64,000 nt of DNA from assembly GCF_004919085.1 (NCBI RefSeq), contig NZ_STGL01000009.1, forward strand, positions 248,001 through 312,000, given 5' to 3'. The DNA is from Nocardioides sp. GY 10127 (GTDB lineage Bacteria > Actinomycetota > Actinomycetes > Propionibacteriales > Nocardioidaceae). The notes under the pieces are model-generated. The model did no database searches and had not been told where the DNA came from. It saw only the letters and a list, made by a program, of their open reading frames with translations. Shown piece after piece: positions 31,864 to 39,555 of the stretch (positions are counted from its first letter, which is position 1; the number at the start of each line of letters is the position of its first letter). The position numbers and the translations under genes are program-made.

Positions 31864-33690
31864 GTGAGCACCTCCGCCCCGCAGTTCTGCCCCTCGCCGC
31901 GCGAGCTCGACGACCTCGAGCTGCTGGTCTCCGGCGCCCTCGCGCCGCTGGCCGGCTTCGCGCTCGACGGCGAGACCGCAGACGCGCCCATCACCCTCAC
32001 CCTCCCCGCCGACGTGCGTGACGCCGCCGAGGCGGCCGGCTCCGTCGAGCTGGTCGACCCCGAGGGCCTCCCCCTCGCGACGGTCGCCGTGCCCGGCGGC
32101 GCGGTCACCGCGCTGACCCACGCGCAGTACGGCCCCTTCCGCCGCTACTACCTCACGCCCGCCCAGGCCCGTGAGCAGTACGCCGGCCGCACCTGGGTCG
32201 CCGTCACCGACGCCCTCACCGAGGAGCAGGTCGCCGCTTTGGCCGCCCACGGCCCGGTCGCCCTGGTGGCGCTGGTCGGCGACGGCACGCCCGAGCTCTC
32301 CGCGGTGGCGCTGATCCGCGCCACGCTCCTGGCGGCCGAGCGGCTGGCGGACGCGGTCGTGGTCGCCGTCCCCCTTGCCTCGCACGGGGACGCGGAGACC
32401 GACCACGCCCTCGGCCTCGCCGTGCTGGCGACCTACGCCGGCCCCGACGCCGTCGTCGGCCTGCCCGAGGCGAGCGACGACGACTTCTACGCCGACGACG
32501 TGGCCGCCGTGGTGGCGCACGACCAGCCCGCGCCGTCCGAGCAGGGCCTCGTGCTCTTCTTCACCGGCCTCTCGGGCTCGGGCAAGTCCACGCTCGCCCG
32601 CGCGCTGATGGACAAGATCCTCGAGCAGGGCCTGCGCACCATCACCTCGCTCGACGGCGACGTGGTGCGCCGCAACCTCTCCAAGGGCCTCACGTTCTCC
32701 AAGGAGGACCGCGAGACCAACATCCGCCGCATCGGCTGGGTGGCCGCGGAGATCGCCCGCCACCAGGGCCTCGCGATCGTCTCCCCGATCGCGCCGTTCG
32801 ACTCCACGCGGCAGGACGTGCGGCAGATGGTCGAGGACGCCGGCGGCGCGTTCTTCCTCGTCCACGTCGCCACCCCGCTGGAGGAGTGCGAGCGCCGCGA
32901 CCGCAAGGGCCTCTACGCCAAGGCCCGCCGCGGCGAGATCCCCGAGTTCACCGGCATCTCCAGCCCGTACGAGGTGCCGGACGACGCCGACGTCGTCGTC
33001 GACACCACCGGCCGCACCATCCCCGACGCCCTCGAGGACGTCGTGCAGGCGCTCGCGGCCTCGGGCTACCTGGACCTCACGTCCCCGGTGGTCGAGGTGC
33101 GAGGAGCGCAGGCGACGAGCCTCGAGACCGCCCCCGCCTCCGAGAAGCCCCTCGACGTGCTCATGGTGTGCACGGCGAACATCTGCCGCAGCCCCTACAT
33201 GCAGCTGCTGGGGCAGCGCCTGGCCGGCGACAGCCTGACGATCCGCTCCGCGGGCACGATGGGCTTCGACGCCCACCCGATGGACGACGTCATGGCCCAG
33301 ACCCTGGCCTCGCGGGGCGTGGACGCGGCGGCGGTCGCCAACTTCCGCTCGCAGCCCGTGCGGCGCTCCCTCATCGAGGAGGCGGACGTCGTGCTCACGG
33401 CCGAGGCCGCGCACCGCCAGGTGATCCTCGACGAGCACCCGGCGGCGTTCCGCAAGGTGTTCAGCCTCGGCCAGTTCGTCCAGGCCGCGGCGGCGCAGCC
33501 CGGCCTGCACGGCCGGGATCTGCTCGAGGCGGTCGGGGCGCAGCGCGGCGTCGCGTCCGCCGACCTCGACGTCACCGACCCCTACCGGAAGGGTCCGGAG
33601 GCCGCCGAGGCGGCCGCCGCGCACCTGGAGGGTCTGCTCCGCGACGCGGTCACCGCGCTCGCGCCGGCTGAGAAGAAGGCTGAGAACTGA
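31864..33690 (+). CDS. ATP-sulfurylase-like / APS kinase / low-molecular-weight tyrosine phosphatase fusion
   Basis: 608 residues from GTG 31864. Residues 1-220 resemble the N-terminal and PUA-like parts of ATP sulfurylase (GALAPLAGF), but I see no HxGH or QxRN catalytic motif, so this part is probably inactive. APS kinase spans about 225-405: P-loop GLSGSGKST (235-243), LDGDVVRRNL, and IVSPIAPF with the Ser307 position phosphorylated in other CysC proteins. It makes PAPS from APS. After a linker (408-422), a phosphatase domain follows from about 427: CTANICRS (Cys436, Arg442, CX5R) and DVTDPYRKG with the general acid Asp572. The phosphatase is expected to act on phosphotyrosine, for example on the BY-kinase. 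Overlaps the transporter gene by one nucleotide. The three-domain fusion is unusual. Confidence 0.9.
   Translation: MSTSAPQFCPSPRELDDLELLVSGALAPLAGFALDGETADAPITLTLPADVRDAAEAAGSVELVDPEGLPLATVAVPGGAVTALTHAQYGPFRRYYLTPAQAREQYAGRTWVAVTDALTEEQVAALAAHGPVALVALVGDGTPELSAVALIRATLLAAERLADAVVVAVPLASHGDAETDHALGLAVLATYAGPDAVVGLPEASDDDFYADDVAAVVAHDQPAPSEQGLVLFFTGLSGSGKSTLARALMDKILEQGLRTITSLDGDVVRRNLSKGLTFSKEDRETNIRRIGWVAAEIARHQGLAIVSPIAPFDSTRQDVRQMVEDAGGAFFLVHVATPLEECERRDRKGLYAKARRGEIPEFTGISSPYEVPDDADVVVDTTGRTIPDALEDVVQALAASGYLDLTSPVVEVRGAQATSLETAPASEKPLDVLMVCTANICRSPYMQLLGQRLAGDSLTIRSAGTMGFDAHPMDDVMAQTLASRGVDAAAVANFRSQPVRRSLIEEADVVLTAEAAHRQVILDEHPAAFRKVFSLGQFVQAAAAQPGLHGRDLLEAVGAQRGVASADLDVTDPYRKGPEAAEAAAAHLEGLLRDAVTALAPAEKKAEN
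33087..33129. repeat. palindromic repeat B copy inside a coding sequence
   Basis: 43 nt from GGTGGTCGAGGTGCGAGGAG to GACGAGCCTCGAGACC, the same sequence as the intergenic copies. It is read in frame as residues 408-422 (PVVEVRGAQATSLET), exactly between the APS kinase and phosphatase domains. Confidence 0.88.
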
Positions 33691-34688
33691 TGGAGTACAT
33701 CACCTGGGCGGCGGTCTCGATCGTCATCGCCGGTTTCGTCGTGGGTGTGGTCGTGGGCCTCACCGGCATGGGCGGCGGCGCGCTGATGACGCCCGCACTG
33801 CTGTTCCTCGGCGTCGGCGGCGGCGAGGCCGCCACCGTCGTCACCGCGGACCTCACCGCGGCCGCGATCTACAAGTCCGGCGGCGCGGCGATGCACTACA
33901 AGGAGGGCTCGCCGAACCTCAAGCTCGCCGGGTGGCTGATCCTGGGCTCGGTGCCGATGGCGTTCATCGGCCCGTTCCTCGTGCGGCACCTGACGAGCAG
34001 CCCGGACGAGCTCGACTTCGTCCTCAAGGTGGCCATCGGCTTCGCGCTGCTGTTCGCGGCCGCCACCTACGCGCTGCGGCTCTACATCAACCTCAAGCGC
34101 GTGCGCTCCGGGGGCGACCCGGGTGACCCGGACCCGCGCATCCGCCCGCTGCCCACCTTCCTCGTGGGCGCGCTCGGCGGCCTGCTGGTCGGCGTGACCA
34201 GCGTCGGCTCGGGCTCGGTCATCATGATCGCGCTGCTCATGCTCTACCCGGGCCTCTCCGCGGTGAAGCTCGTCGGCACCGACCTCGTGCAGGCCGTGCC
34301 GCTCGTGCTCGCGGCGGCGATCTCCAACATCAGCCTCAACGGCCTCGACCTCTCCCTGACGATCCCGCTCGTCATCGGCTCCGTGCCGGGGACGCTGCTG
34401 GGCGCGAAGATCGCCCCGCACGTCCCGCAGTCGCTCATCCGCCGCGGCATCGTGGTGGTCCTGGCGATGTCGGGCGAGGCGCTGCTCGACAAGTCCGGCT
34501 GGTCGGTCATGGGCACGGACACCTACAACCCGTGGCTCACGCTGCTGACCGGCCTGGCCGTCGTCGTCCTGCTGCCCGTGGTGTGGGGCTTCCTGCGCCG
34601 CCGCGAGGGCCTGCCGTTCCGCGGCCTGCCGACGGTGACCGAGCTGGACACCTGGAACTACGCCGGCGCGCCGGAGAAGCGGGAGTAG
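33690..34688 (+). CDS. TauE/SafE-family sulfur-anion transporter
   Basis: 332 residues from ATG 33690, which shares a base with the upstream TGA (TGATG). About eight membrane helices are arranged in two repeats, each opening with a glycine-rich motif: VVVGLTGMGGGALMTPALL and LLVGVTSVGSGSVIMIALLM. These define TauE/SafE, which moves sulfite, sulfonates or sulfoacetate. Coupling to the PAPS-forming fusion suggests sulfate or sulfite movement for polysaccharide sulfation; the direction and substrate are not fixed by sequence. Confidence 0.88.
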   Translation: MEYITWAAVSIVIAGFVVGVVVGLTGMGGGALMTPALLFLGVGGGEAATVVTADLTAAAIYKSGGAAMHYKEGSPNLKLAGWLILGSVPMAFIGPFLVRHLTSSPDELDFVLKVAIGFALLFAAATYALRLYINLKRVRSGGDPGDPDPRIRPLPTFLVGALGGLLVGVTSVGSGSVIMIALLMLYPGLSAVKLVGTDLVQAVPLVLAAAISNISLNGLDLSLTIPLVIGSVPGTLLGAKIAPHVPQSLIRRGIVVVLAMSGEALLDKSGWSVMGTDTYNPWLTLLTGLAVVVLLPVVWGFLRRREGLPFRGLPTVTELDTWNYAGAPEKRE

Positions 34689-34710
34689 CACCCGCCCGGC
34701 ACGCCCGCGC

Positions 34711-34755
34711 AGGGGCCGGTCAGGACGTCGTGAGGACGCCCGGACCGGCCCCTTT
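34711..34755. terminator. terminator between the TauE-like gene and the CHAP/lectin gene
   Basis: Arms GGGGCCGGTC and GACCGGCCCC with a 22-nt loop region, followed by TTT on the plus strand. It lies between convergent genes and may serve both. Confidence 0.7.
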
Positions 34756-34762
34756 CGCGTCC

Positions 34763-37033
34763 CTACTTGCCGACCGTGTTGGTCGCCCAGACGGCCTTGC
34801 CCGCCGACGTGTAGATGACGACGTTGCCGTCGCTCTGCACGCGGACGTAGGTGCCGCCCTTCCCGTTGGTCGCGGTCGACCACACGGCCTTGCCCGCGGA
34901 CGTGTACTGGACGAGGTTCCCGTCCGACTGCATGCGCACGTACGCGGCTCCCTTGCCGGTGGTCTTGCTCGACCAGACGGCCCGCGCGGTGCTCGAGATG
35001 TTGTAGAGCACCAGGTTGCCGTCGGACTGCTGGATGAGCTTGTAGACCCCGTTGGGGGAGTAGAGCGCGGAGCCGTTGTAGAGCTTCGAGTCCGCGGACA
35101 GCCGGTCACCGAGCAGCGAGGTGACGGTGGCGGTCGAGGAGGACGTCTCCGACACCGTCGTGTAGCCGGTGCCCGACCCGGTCACCCGCACCACCAGGGT
35201 CTTCCCGATGTCCTTCTCGTTGACCGCGTAGGTGCTGCCGGTGGCCCCCGAGATGGCGGTGCCGTTGCGCAGCCACTGGTAGGACTTCGTGACCCCGGAC
35301 GTCCAGCCCGTCGTGACCGCGGTGAGCGTGCTGCCCTGCTTCGCGGTGCCGCTGATGGTCGGGCGCGGGTGGTCCATCGGGAGGGAGGTCACGGTGGACG
35401 TCGGGCTCGAGGCCCGGGTCTCCGTGCGGTAGCCGGTCTCGACGCCGGTGACGGTCACGGCCAGCGTGTGCCCGATGTCGGCGCTGCCGAGCGCGTAGGT
35501 CTGCCCGGTGGCCCCCGACACCGCAGAACCGTCGCGCAGCCACTGGTAGTTGAGGGTCACGTCCTCGGGCGCCCAGGCCCCGGCCTCCGCGGTGAGGGTC
35601 TCGCCGTACTGAGCGGTGCCGGAGATCGTCGGCGTCGTCGCGGTAATCGAACCGGCCGTGACCGCCGAGGTGGGCTCGGAGGTGGTGGTCGTCTTCGCGT
35701 AACCGCTCTTCGTGCCGGTGACGGACACGGAGATCTGGGCATCGATGTCGGCCTGGCCGAGGACGTAGCTGGTGCCGGTCGCCCCGCTGATGGCGACGCC
35801 GTTGCGGAGCCACTGGTAGCCGAGGGCCACGGGAGCGGGCTCCCAGTCGCCGGCGTCGACCGTGAGCGTGGAGTCGACGACGGGCTCACCGGAGATGACC
35901 GGCGTCGGGGTCGCGTCCAGCGGAGTGCTGCTCGCGACCGCGGCCGTCGAGGCGGAGGTGAGGACGCTGCTGGTGTAGCCGCTCTTGGCGGCGGTCTCGC
36001 GCACGCTCAGCGTCTTGCCCTCCTGGGCGTCGGTGACGACGAACGTCGAGCCGGTGGCGCCCGTGATGGTCGCGCCGTTGGCCAGCCACTGGTAGCTCAC
36101 GGTCGTGGGGGTGGGGCTCCACGCGGGGCGGCTCGCCGTCAGCGTCGAGCCGATGAGCGGCGTGCCGGTGATGGTGGGGGTGCCGGAGGTGGAGAAGGTG
36201 CCCGGGGCGACGGCGCCGGTTGTGTTCGAGGTGGCCGTCGCGGTGTTGTAGCCGGACCTCGACGCCGTCACGACCACCTTCATCGTCTTACCGACCTGCG
36301 AGGACGTGGGAGCGAAGGTGCTGCCGGTCGCCCCGCTCACAGCGGTGCCGCTCGCGTACCACTGGTACTTGAAGGTGAGGCTGCTCACCGACCAGGTGCC
36401 CGCGGTCGCGGTCAGCGTGGAGCCGACCTTGGCCGTGCCGCTGACCTTGGGTGCCGCCGTGCTGAACACGGCGAACTTCTTGGGCCGCAGGTAGCCCAGG
36501 AGTCCGGTCTTGGACAGGCTCATGTAGTGGGCGGGCCCGGGGTTCTGGCTGAAGATCGGGACGGACGATGCCGACCCGGTCGTCGTCGCGGTCACGATGG
36601 CGACGTGCCCGTAGTCGCTGTAGGTGTAGCCGGAGCTGTAGCCGCCCCAGACCGCGACGTCGCCCTTGCGGGCCGTGGACGTCTTGGCGATGCGGATGTA
36701 GCGGCTCTCCACGTCGGCACTGTTGGTGGTGGACCACAGGTCCTTGGCGCCGCCGGAGTACGCCATGCGCACGTAGGAACCGCCCACGACGTACTCGTGG
36801 TAGGCGTTGAACAGGTCGGTGCACTGGGCGCCGTAGGCACCGTCGATGTCGACGTACTTGTTGTTGTAGGTGGCGAAGAACGAGTCGATCGACATGGTCG
36901 AGCGTTCGGCCACGGCGGCCGAGGCGACATGTGCGCCCGAGAGCGCGGGAGCGATCGAGACAGCGGCGAGCAGCACCGTCAGGCGCGTGAGGGCGCGCCT
37001 GGCTCGACCGCTCCACGAGGTGGAGCGGAGCAT
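34763..37033 (-). CDS. secreted CHAP amidase with five Ig-like repeats and a bulb-type lectin domain
   Basis: 756 residues from ATG 37033, with AGGAG 7 nt upstream. Signal peptide (Arg-rich, then LTVLLAAVSIAPALSGAHVA). The CHAP domain covers about 45-185 with the catalytic Cys71 in QCTDLFNAYH and His143 in YGHVAIVTA; it would cleave peptidoglycan amide bonds. Five Ig-like repeats follow (each P-x-I-S-G-T-x(n)-GSTLTA and SYQWLxNGxxIxGATGST). The C-terminal 115 residues are a B-lectin (mannose-binding monocot type) with three QSDGN units (for example QSDGNLVLYN). It probably binds a glycan, possibly the locus polysaccharide, while remodelling the wall. It has a long structured leader. Confidence 0.88.
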   Translation of the reverse strand: MLRSTSWSGRARRALTRLTVLLAAVSIAPALSGAHVASAAVAERSTMSIDSFFATYNNKYVDIDGAYGAQCTDLFNAYHEYVVGGSYVRMAYSGGAKDLWSTTNSADVESRYIRIAKTSTARKGDVAVWGGYSSGYTYSDYGHVAIVTATTTGSASSVPIFSQNPGPAHYMSLSKTGLLGYLRPKKFAVFSTAAPKVSGTAKVGSTLTATAGTWSVSSLTFKYQWYASGTAVSGATGSTFAPTSSQVGKTMKVVVTASRSGYNTATATSNTTGAVAPGTFSTSGTPTITGTPLIGSTLTASRPAWSPTPTTVSYQWLANGATITGATGSTFVVTDAQEGKTLSVRETAAKSGYTSSVLTSASTAAVASSTPLDATPTPVISGEPVVDSTLTVDAGDWEPAPVALGYQWLRNGVAISGATGTSYVLGQADIDAQISVSVTGTKSGYAKTTTTSEPTSAVTAGSITATTPTISGTAQYGETLTAEAGAWAPEDVTLNYQWLRDGSAVSGATGQTYALGSADIGHTLAVTVTGVETGYRTETRASSPTSTVTSLPMDHPRPTISGTAKQGSTLTAVTTGWTSGVTKSYQWLRNGTAISGATGSTYAVNEKDIGKTLVVRVTGSGTGYTTVSETSSSTATVTSLLGDRLSADSKLYNGSALYSPNGVYKLIQQSDGNLVLYNISSTARAVWSSKTTGKGAAYVRMQSDGNLVQYTSAGKAVWSTATNGKGGTYVRVQSDGNVVIYTSAGKAVWATNTVGK

Positions 37034-37616
37034 GAGGGTTCTCCTGTGAACGGCCCTCTGGGGGAGGGCGTGGGGCTGACGATCGTCAGATGTCACAGAC
37101 GGTAGGGACTGTGCTCGCTCGCGGCGAAGAAATGCGCCAATTCCATTTCCTGAAATAGTGTCATGAGGACAAGTCTTAGATGCTCGTCCCGCTATTTCAG
37201 GAACGATGGGAAAGTGCGACTAGCCGGATTCCCCGAAGGAATCCGGCTGTTCCAGGAATATGTGGTTGTGGTGCACCTCGGCCGGTGACGGAGCCGTGAG
37301 GCTCCGCCACCGGCTGCCCCGAGATGGGCAGTGAGGGGAGTCCACCCCGGGAGAGTGGAAGGGCGAGCGGGGCGGACCCCATGTCCACCCCGCCCGCCAC
37401 GTCGGCGAGCCGGCCGCGGTGTGTGATCGGGCACCGCGGCCGGAGTGCCGCTGCGAGCCCATCCGGCTGTCCCCTACCGGGTGGGCGCTGCGAGCCTAGT
37501 GAGCACCTGTCGCCCTGTGACCCCGCATTTGTGAGGGGTGCGCCAGCATTGCGCCGCGTGTCAGGGGTTTCCGGAAACACCTGTAGCGCAGGGCCGCCCT
37601 GCGCGAGGATCTCCCC
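37034..37616. promoter_or_regulatory. 583-bp divergent region with a series of strong hairpins
   Basis: On the minus strand, in transcription order towards the CHAP gene: CTGCCC/GGGCAG (37314-37331), a 15-bp stem with one mismatch GCCGGTGaCGGAGCC (37281-37314), an 11-bp perfect stem AGCCGGATTCC with a UUCGG-type loop (about 37222-37248), and a 12-bp perfect inverted repeat TTCCTGAAATAG/CTATTTCAGGAA (37147-37203) enclosing a second partial stem. The plus strand must also hold the sensor-kinase promoter. No known riboswitch consensus was recognised by eye. Confidence 0.6.
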
Positions 37617-38879
37617 GTGAGGCATGGGGGGCTTCCGTGGGGTCATGCCCCGCGGACGGGCGCGGACAACAGGGTCACCGAGCGGGTCGAGCGGGGCCTG
37701 TCGATCGTCGCGATGACGCTGAGGGCGGTGCTCGCGGTCCAGATCGTGATCGCCGTGCCCGCCGGCTTCCGGGCTGCGACGCACCCCTGGGTCTACCTCC
37801 TGGTCTCCCTCGTGGTCCTCGGCCAGTGCCTGCTGCTCGTCGTGGAGAACGGCGTCCTCAAGACGCCCCTGCGCGGGCACTGGCAGTTCCCCGACCTCGC
37901 CCTCGGGCTCCTCGTCATCCCCGTCCTCGCGTGGGTGCTGCCCGCCTCCTACGCCGTGGGCAGCTGGGAGAACTGGGCGGGCGGCTACACCGTCGGCGTC
38001 GCCACCCTGCTCGCCACGTGGATGCGTCCCCGCCCCGCCGCCGTCTACGGCGTCCTGCTCTCGGCCTGCTACCTCGGCGTCGTCGGACCCCTCGGCATCA
38101 CCACCTGGGCCACCGTCCTCGCCCAGGGCGCCACGTACCTGGGCCTGGCGATCCCGATGTCCCTGTTCGTCGCCTACGTCCGCGAGGCCGCCCACGCCGC
38201 CGACGACGCCCGTCGCGAGGCCGTCGAGGCCACCCGCGCCCTGGAGCTCGAGCGCTACCAGGTCACCGTCCACGACGCCGTCACCGTCCTCCGGCTCCTC
38301 GGCGACGACGCCACCCCCGCCGACCTCCGCGAGATGCTCCGTGCGCAGGCGCGCATGGAGTCGCGGCGGCTGCGCACCTACCTCCGCGGCCGCGCCGAGC
38401 CACTCACGCACCTGGGAGAGGGCCAAGGCCAGGGCGAGGGGGAGGGAGCGCAGGACGCCGGCCTGCCGGCCGAGTCCGCGACGGTGGCGAGTGCCGTCGA
38501 GAGCGCGCTGCACGGCTTCGAGGACCTCAACGTCGAGCTCGCGCTCATGCTCGGCGGCGACATCCCCATGCCCCTGGAGACGTGGGAGGTCACCTCGCGC
38601 GCCCTCACCGCCGTGCTGCACAACGTGCGCCTGCACGCGGACGCCGCCCGCGTCGTCATCCACGCCGACGAGCACCCCGTGGGCTGGGAGATCACCGTGA
38701 CCGACGACGGCCGCGGGTTCGACCCCGCCGCCCGGGCCGAGGGCTTCGGCCTGCGCACGCAGGTGCGGGGAGCCGTGGCCCGGCACGGGGGAGAGGCCAC
38801 GATCGAGAGCACGCCAGGGGTCGGGACGACGGTCACGCTGGTCGGTCCGGCGGCGGTGCTCGAGCGGCGCACGCCGTGA
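37617..38879 (+). CDS. membrane sensor histidine kinase (NarL-type partner)
   Basis: 420 residues from GTG 37617. Six or so membrane helices occupy about residues 30-190. A short coiled linker (AADDARREAVEATRALELERYQ) leads to the H-box TVHDAVTVLRLL, an HD-motif like HisKA_3 kinases, and then a GHKL ATPase domain with TAVLHNVRLHADA (N-box, somewhat degenerate), VTDDGRGFDP (G1), GFGLRTQVRGAVARHGG (G2) and GVGTTVTL. It would phosphorylate the response regulator that starts on its stop codon (GTGA). An in-frame Gly/Gln/Glu repeat (GEGQGQGEGEG) separates H-box and ATPase domain. The stimulus is unknown. Confidence 0.85.
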   Translation: MRHGGLPWGHAPRTGADNRVTERVERGLSIVAMTLRAVLAVQIVIAVPAGFRAATHPWVYLLVSLVVLGQCLLLVVENGVLKTPLRGHWQFPDLALGLLVIPVLAWVLPASYAVGSWENWAGGYTVGVATLLATWMRPRPAAVYGVLLSACYLGVVGPLGITTWATVLAQGATYLGLAIPMSLFVAYVREAAHAADDARREAVEATRALELERYQVTVHDAVTVLRLLGDDATPADLREMLRAQARMESRRLRTYLRGRAEPLTHLGEGQGQGEGEGAQDAGLPAESATVASAVESALHGFEDLNVELALMLGGDIPMPLETWEVTSRALTAVLHNVRLHADAARVVIHADEHPVGWEITVTDDGRGFDPAARAEGFGLRTQVRGAVARHGGEATIESTPGVGTTVTLVGPAAVLERRTP

Positions 38880-39538
38880 CCGCGGTGCCGCCCGTCGTGC
38901 CCCGGGTGGTGGTCGTCGACGACAACACCGTGGTGCGCCGCGCGTTCGGCGTCGTGCACGAGGGGCTCGACGTCGTCGCCTCCCACGCGACCGTCGAGGA
39001 GTACCTCGCCGCGCCCGCCCCCTGCGACGTCGTCCTCCTCGACCTGCGGCTGCGCGGCGCGGGTGGGGCCGTGGGGCCGATGCAGGGCCGCCCGGCCATC
39101 CGCGCCCTGACCGACCTCGGCCGCCGGGTCTGCCTCTACACCGACGAGAGCCGCCCCCTGGTCCTCGCGCTGTGCCTGCGCAGCGGGGCGCACGGGGTGG
39201 CGCACAAGTCGGACCCGCCCGAGCTCGTCACCGAGGCCGTCCGCCGGGTGGCGCAGGGCGACGTCGTGGTCACGCCGTCCCTCGTCGAGCTGACCGAGGT
39301 GCTCGACCGCCGCGCCGCCCTCGACCTCACCGACCGCCAGCGCGACACCGTCGCCGGACGCGCCCGCGGCCGCTCGTGGCGCGACATCGCCCGGAGTCTG
39401 CACATCACCGAGAGCGTCGCCCGCGAGCACTACTCGGCGGCGTGCACGAAGCTGCGGGACTTCCTGCAGGGCGCGTCCGCCGCGGACATCGAGCGGGCGC
39501 TCGGGATCGGCCCGGACGACGTGCTGGGCGCGGGCTGA
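38876..39538 (+). CDS. NarL/LuxR-family response regulator
   Basis: 220 residues from GTG 38876, overlapping the kinase stop by 4 nt. The receiver domain has VVVVDDNTVVRRAF (acidic pocket), VVLLDLRLRG with the phospho-acceptor Asp, and a Lys in VAHKSDPPE. The C-terminal LuxR-like helix-turn-helix has LTDRQRDTVAGRARGRSWRDIARSLHITESVAREHY. It is the partner of the preceding sensor kinase. The targets are not evident; the neighbouring CHAP gene, whose upstream region it shares, is one candidate. Confidence 0.85.
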   Translation: MTAVPPVVPRVVVVDDNTVVRRAFGVVHEGLDVVASHATVEEYLAAPAPCDVVLLDLRLRGAGGAVGPMQGRPAIRALTDLGRRVCLYTDESRPLVLALCLRSGAHGVAHKSDPPELVTEAVRRVAQGDVVVTPSLVELTEVLDRRAALDLTDRQRDTVAGRARGRSWRDIARSLHITESVAREHYSAACTKLRDFLQGASAADIERALGIGPDDVLGAG

Positions 39539-39555
39539 CGGGTGTCGCACCCCGA

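Noticed and set aside
32521..33075. CysNC-type bifunctional arrangement
   Set aside because: cysN at 49597 ends without a kinase domain; the kinase is fused to the phosphatase instead.
34532..37105. Open frame of 857 codons on the plus strand
   Set aside because: Shadow of the CHAP/Ig/lectin gene, whose signal peptide, catalytic residues and lectin repeats are unambiguous on the minus strand.
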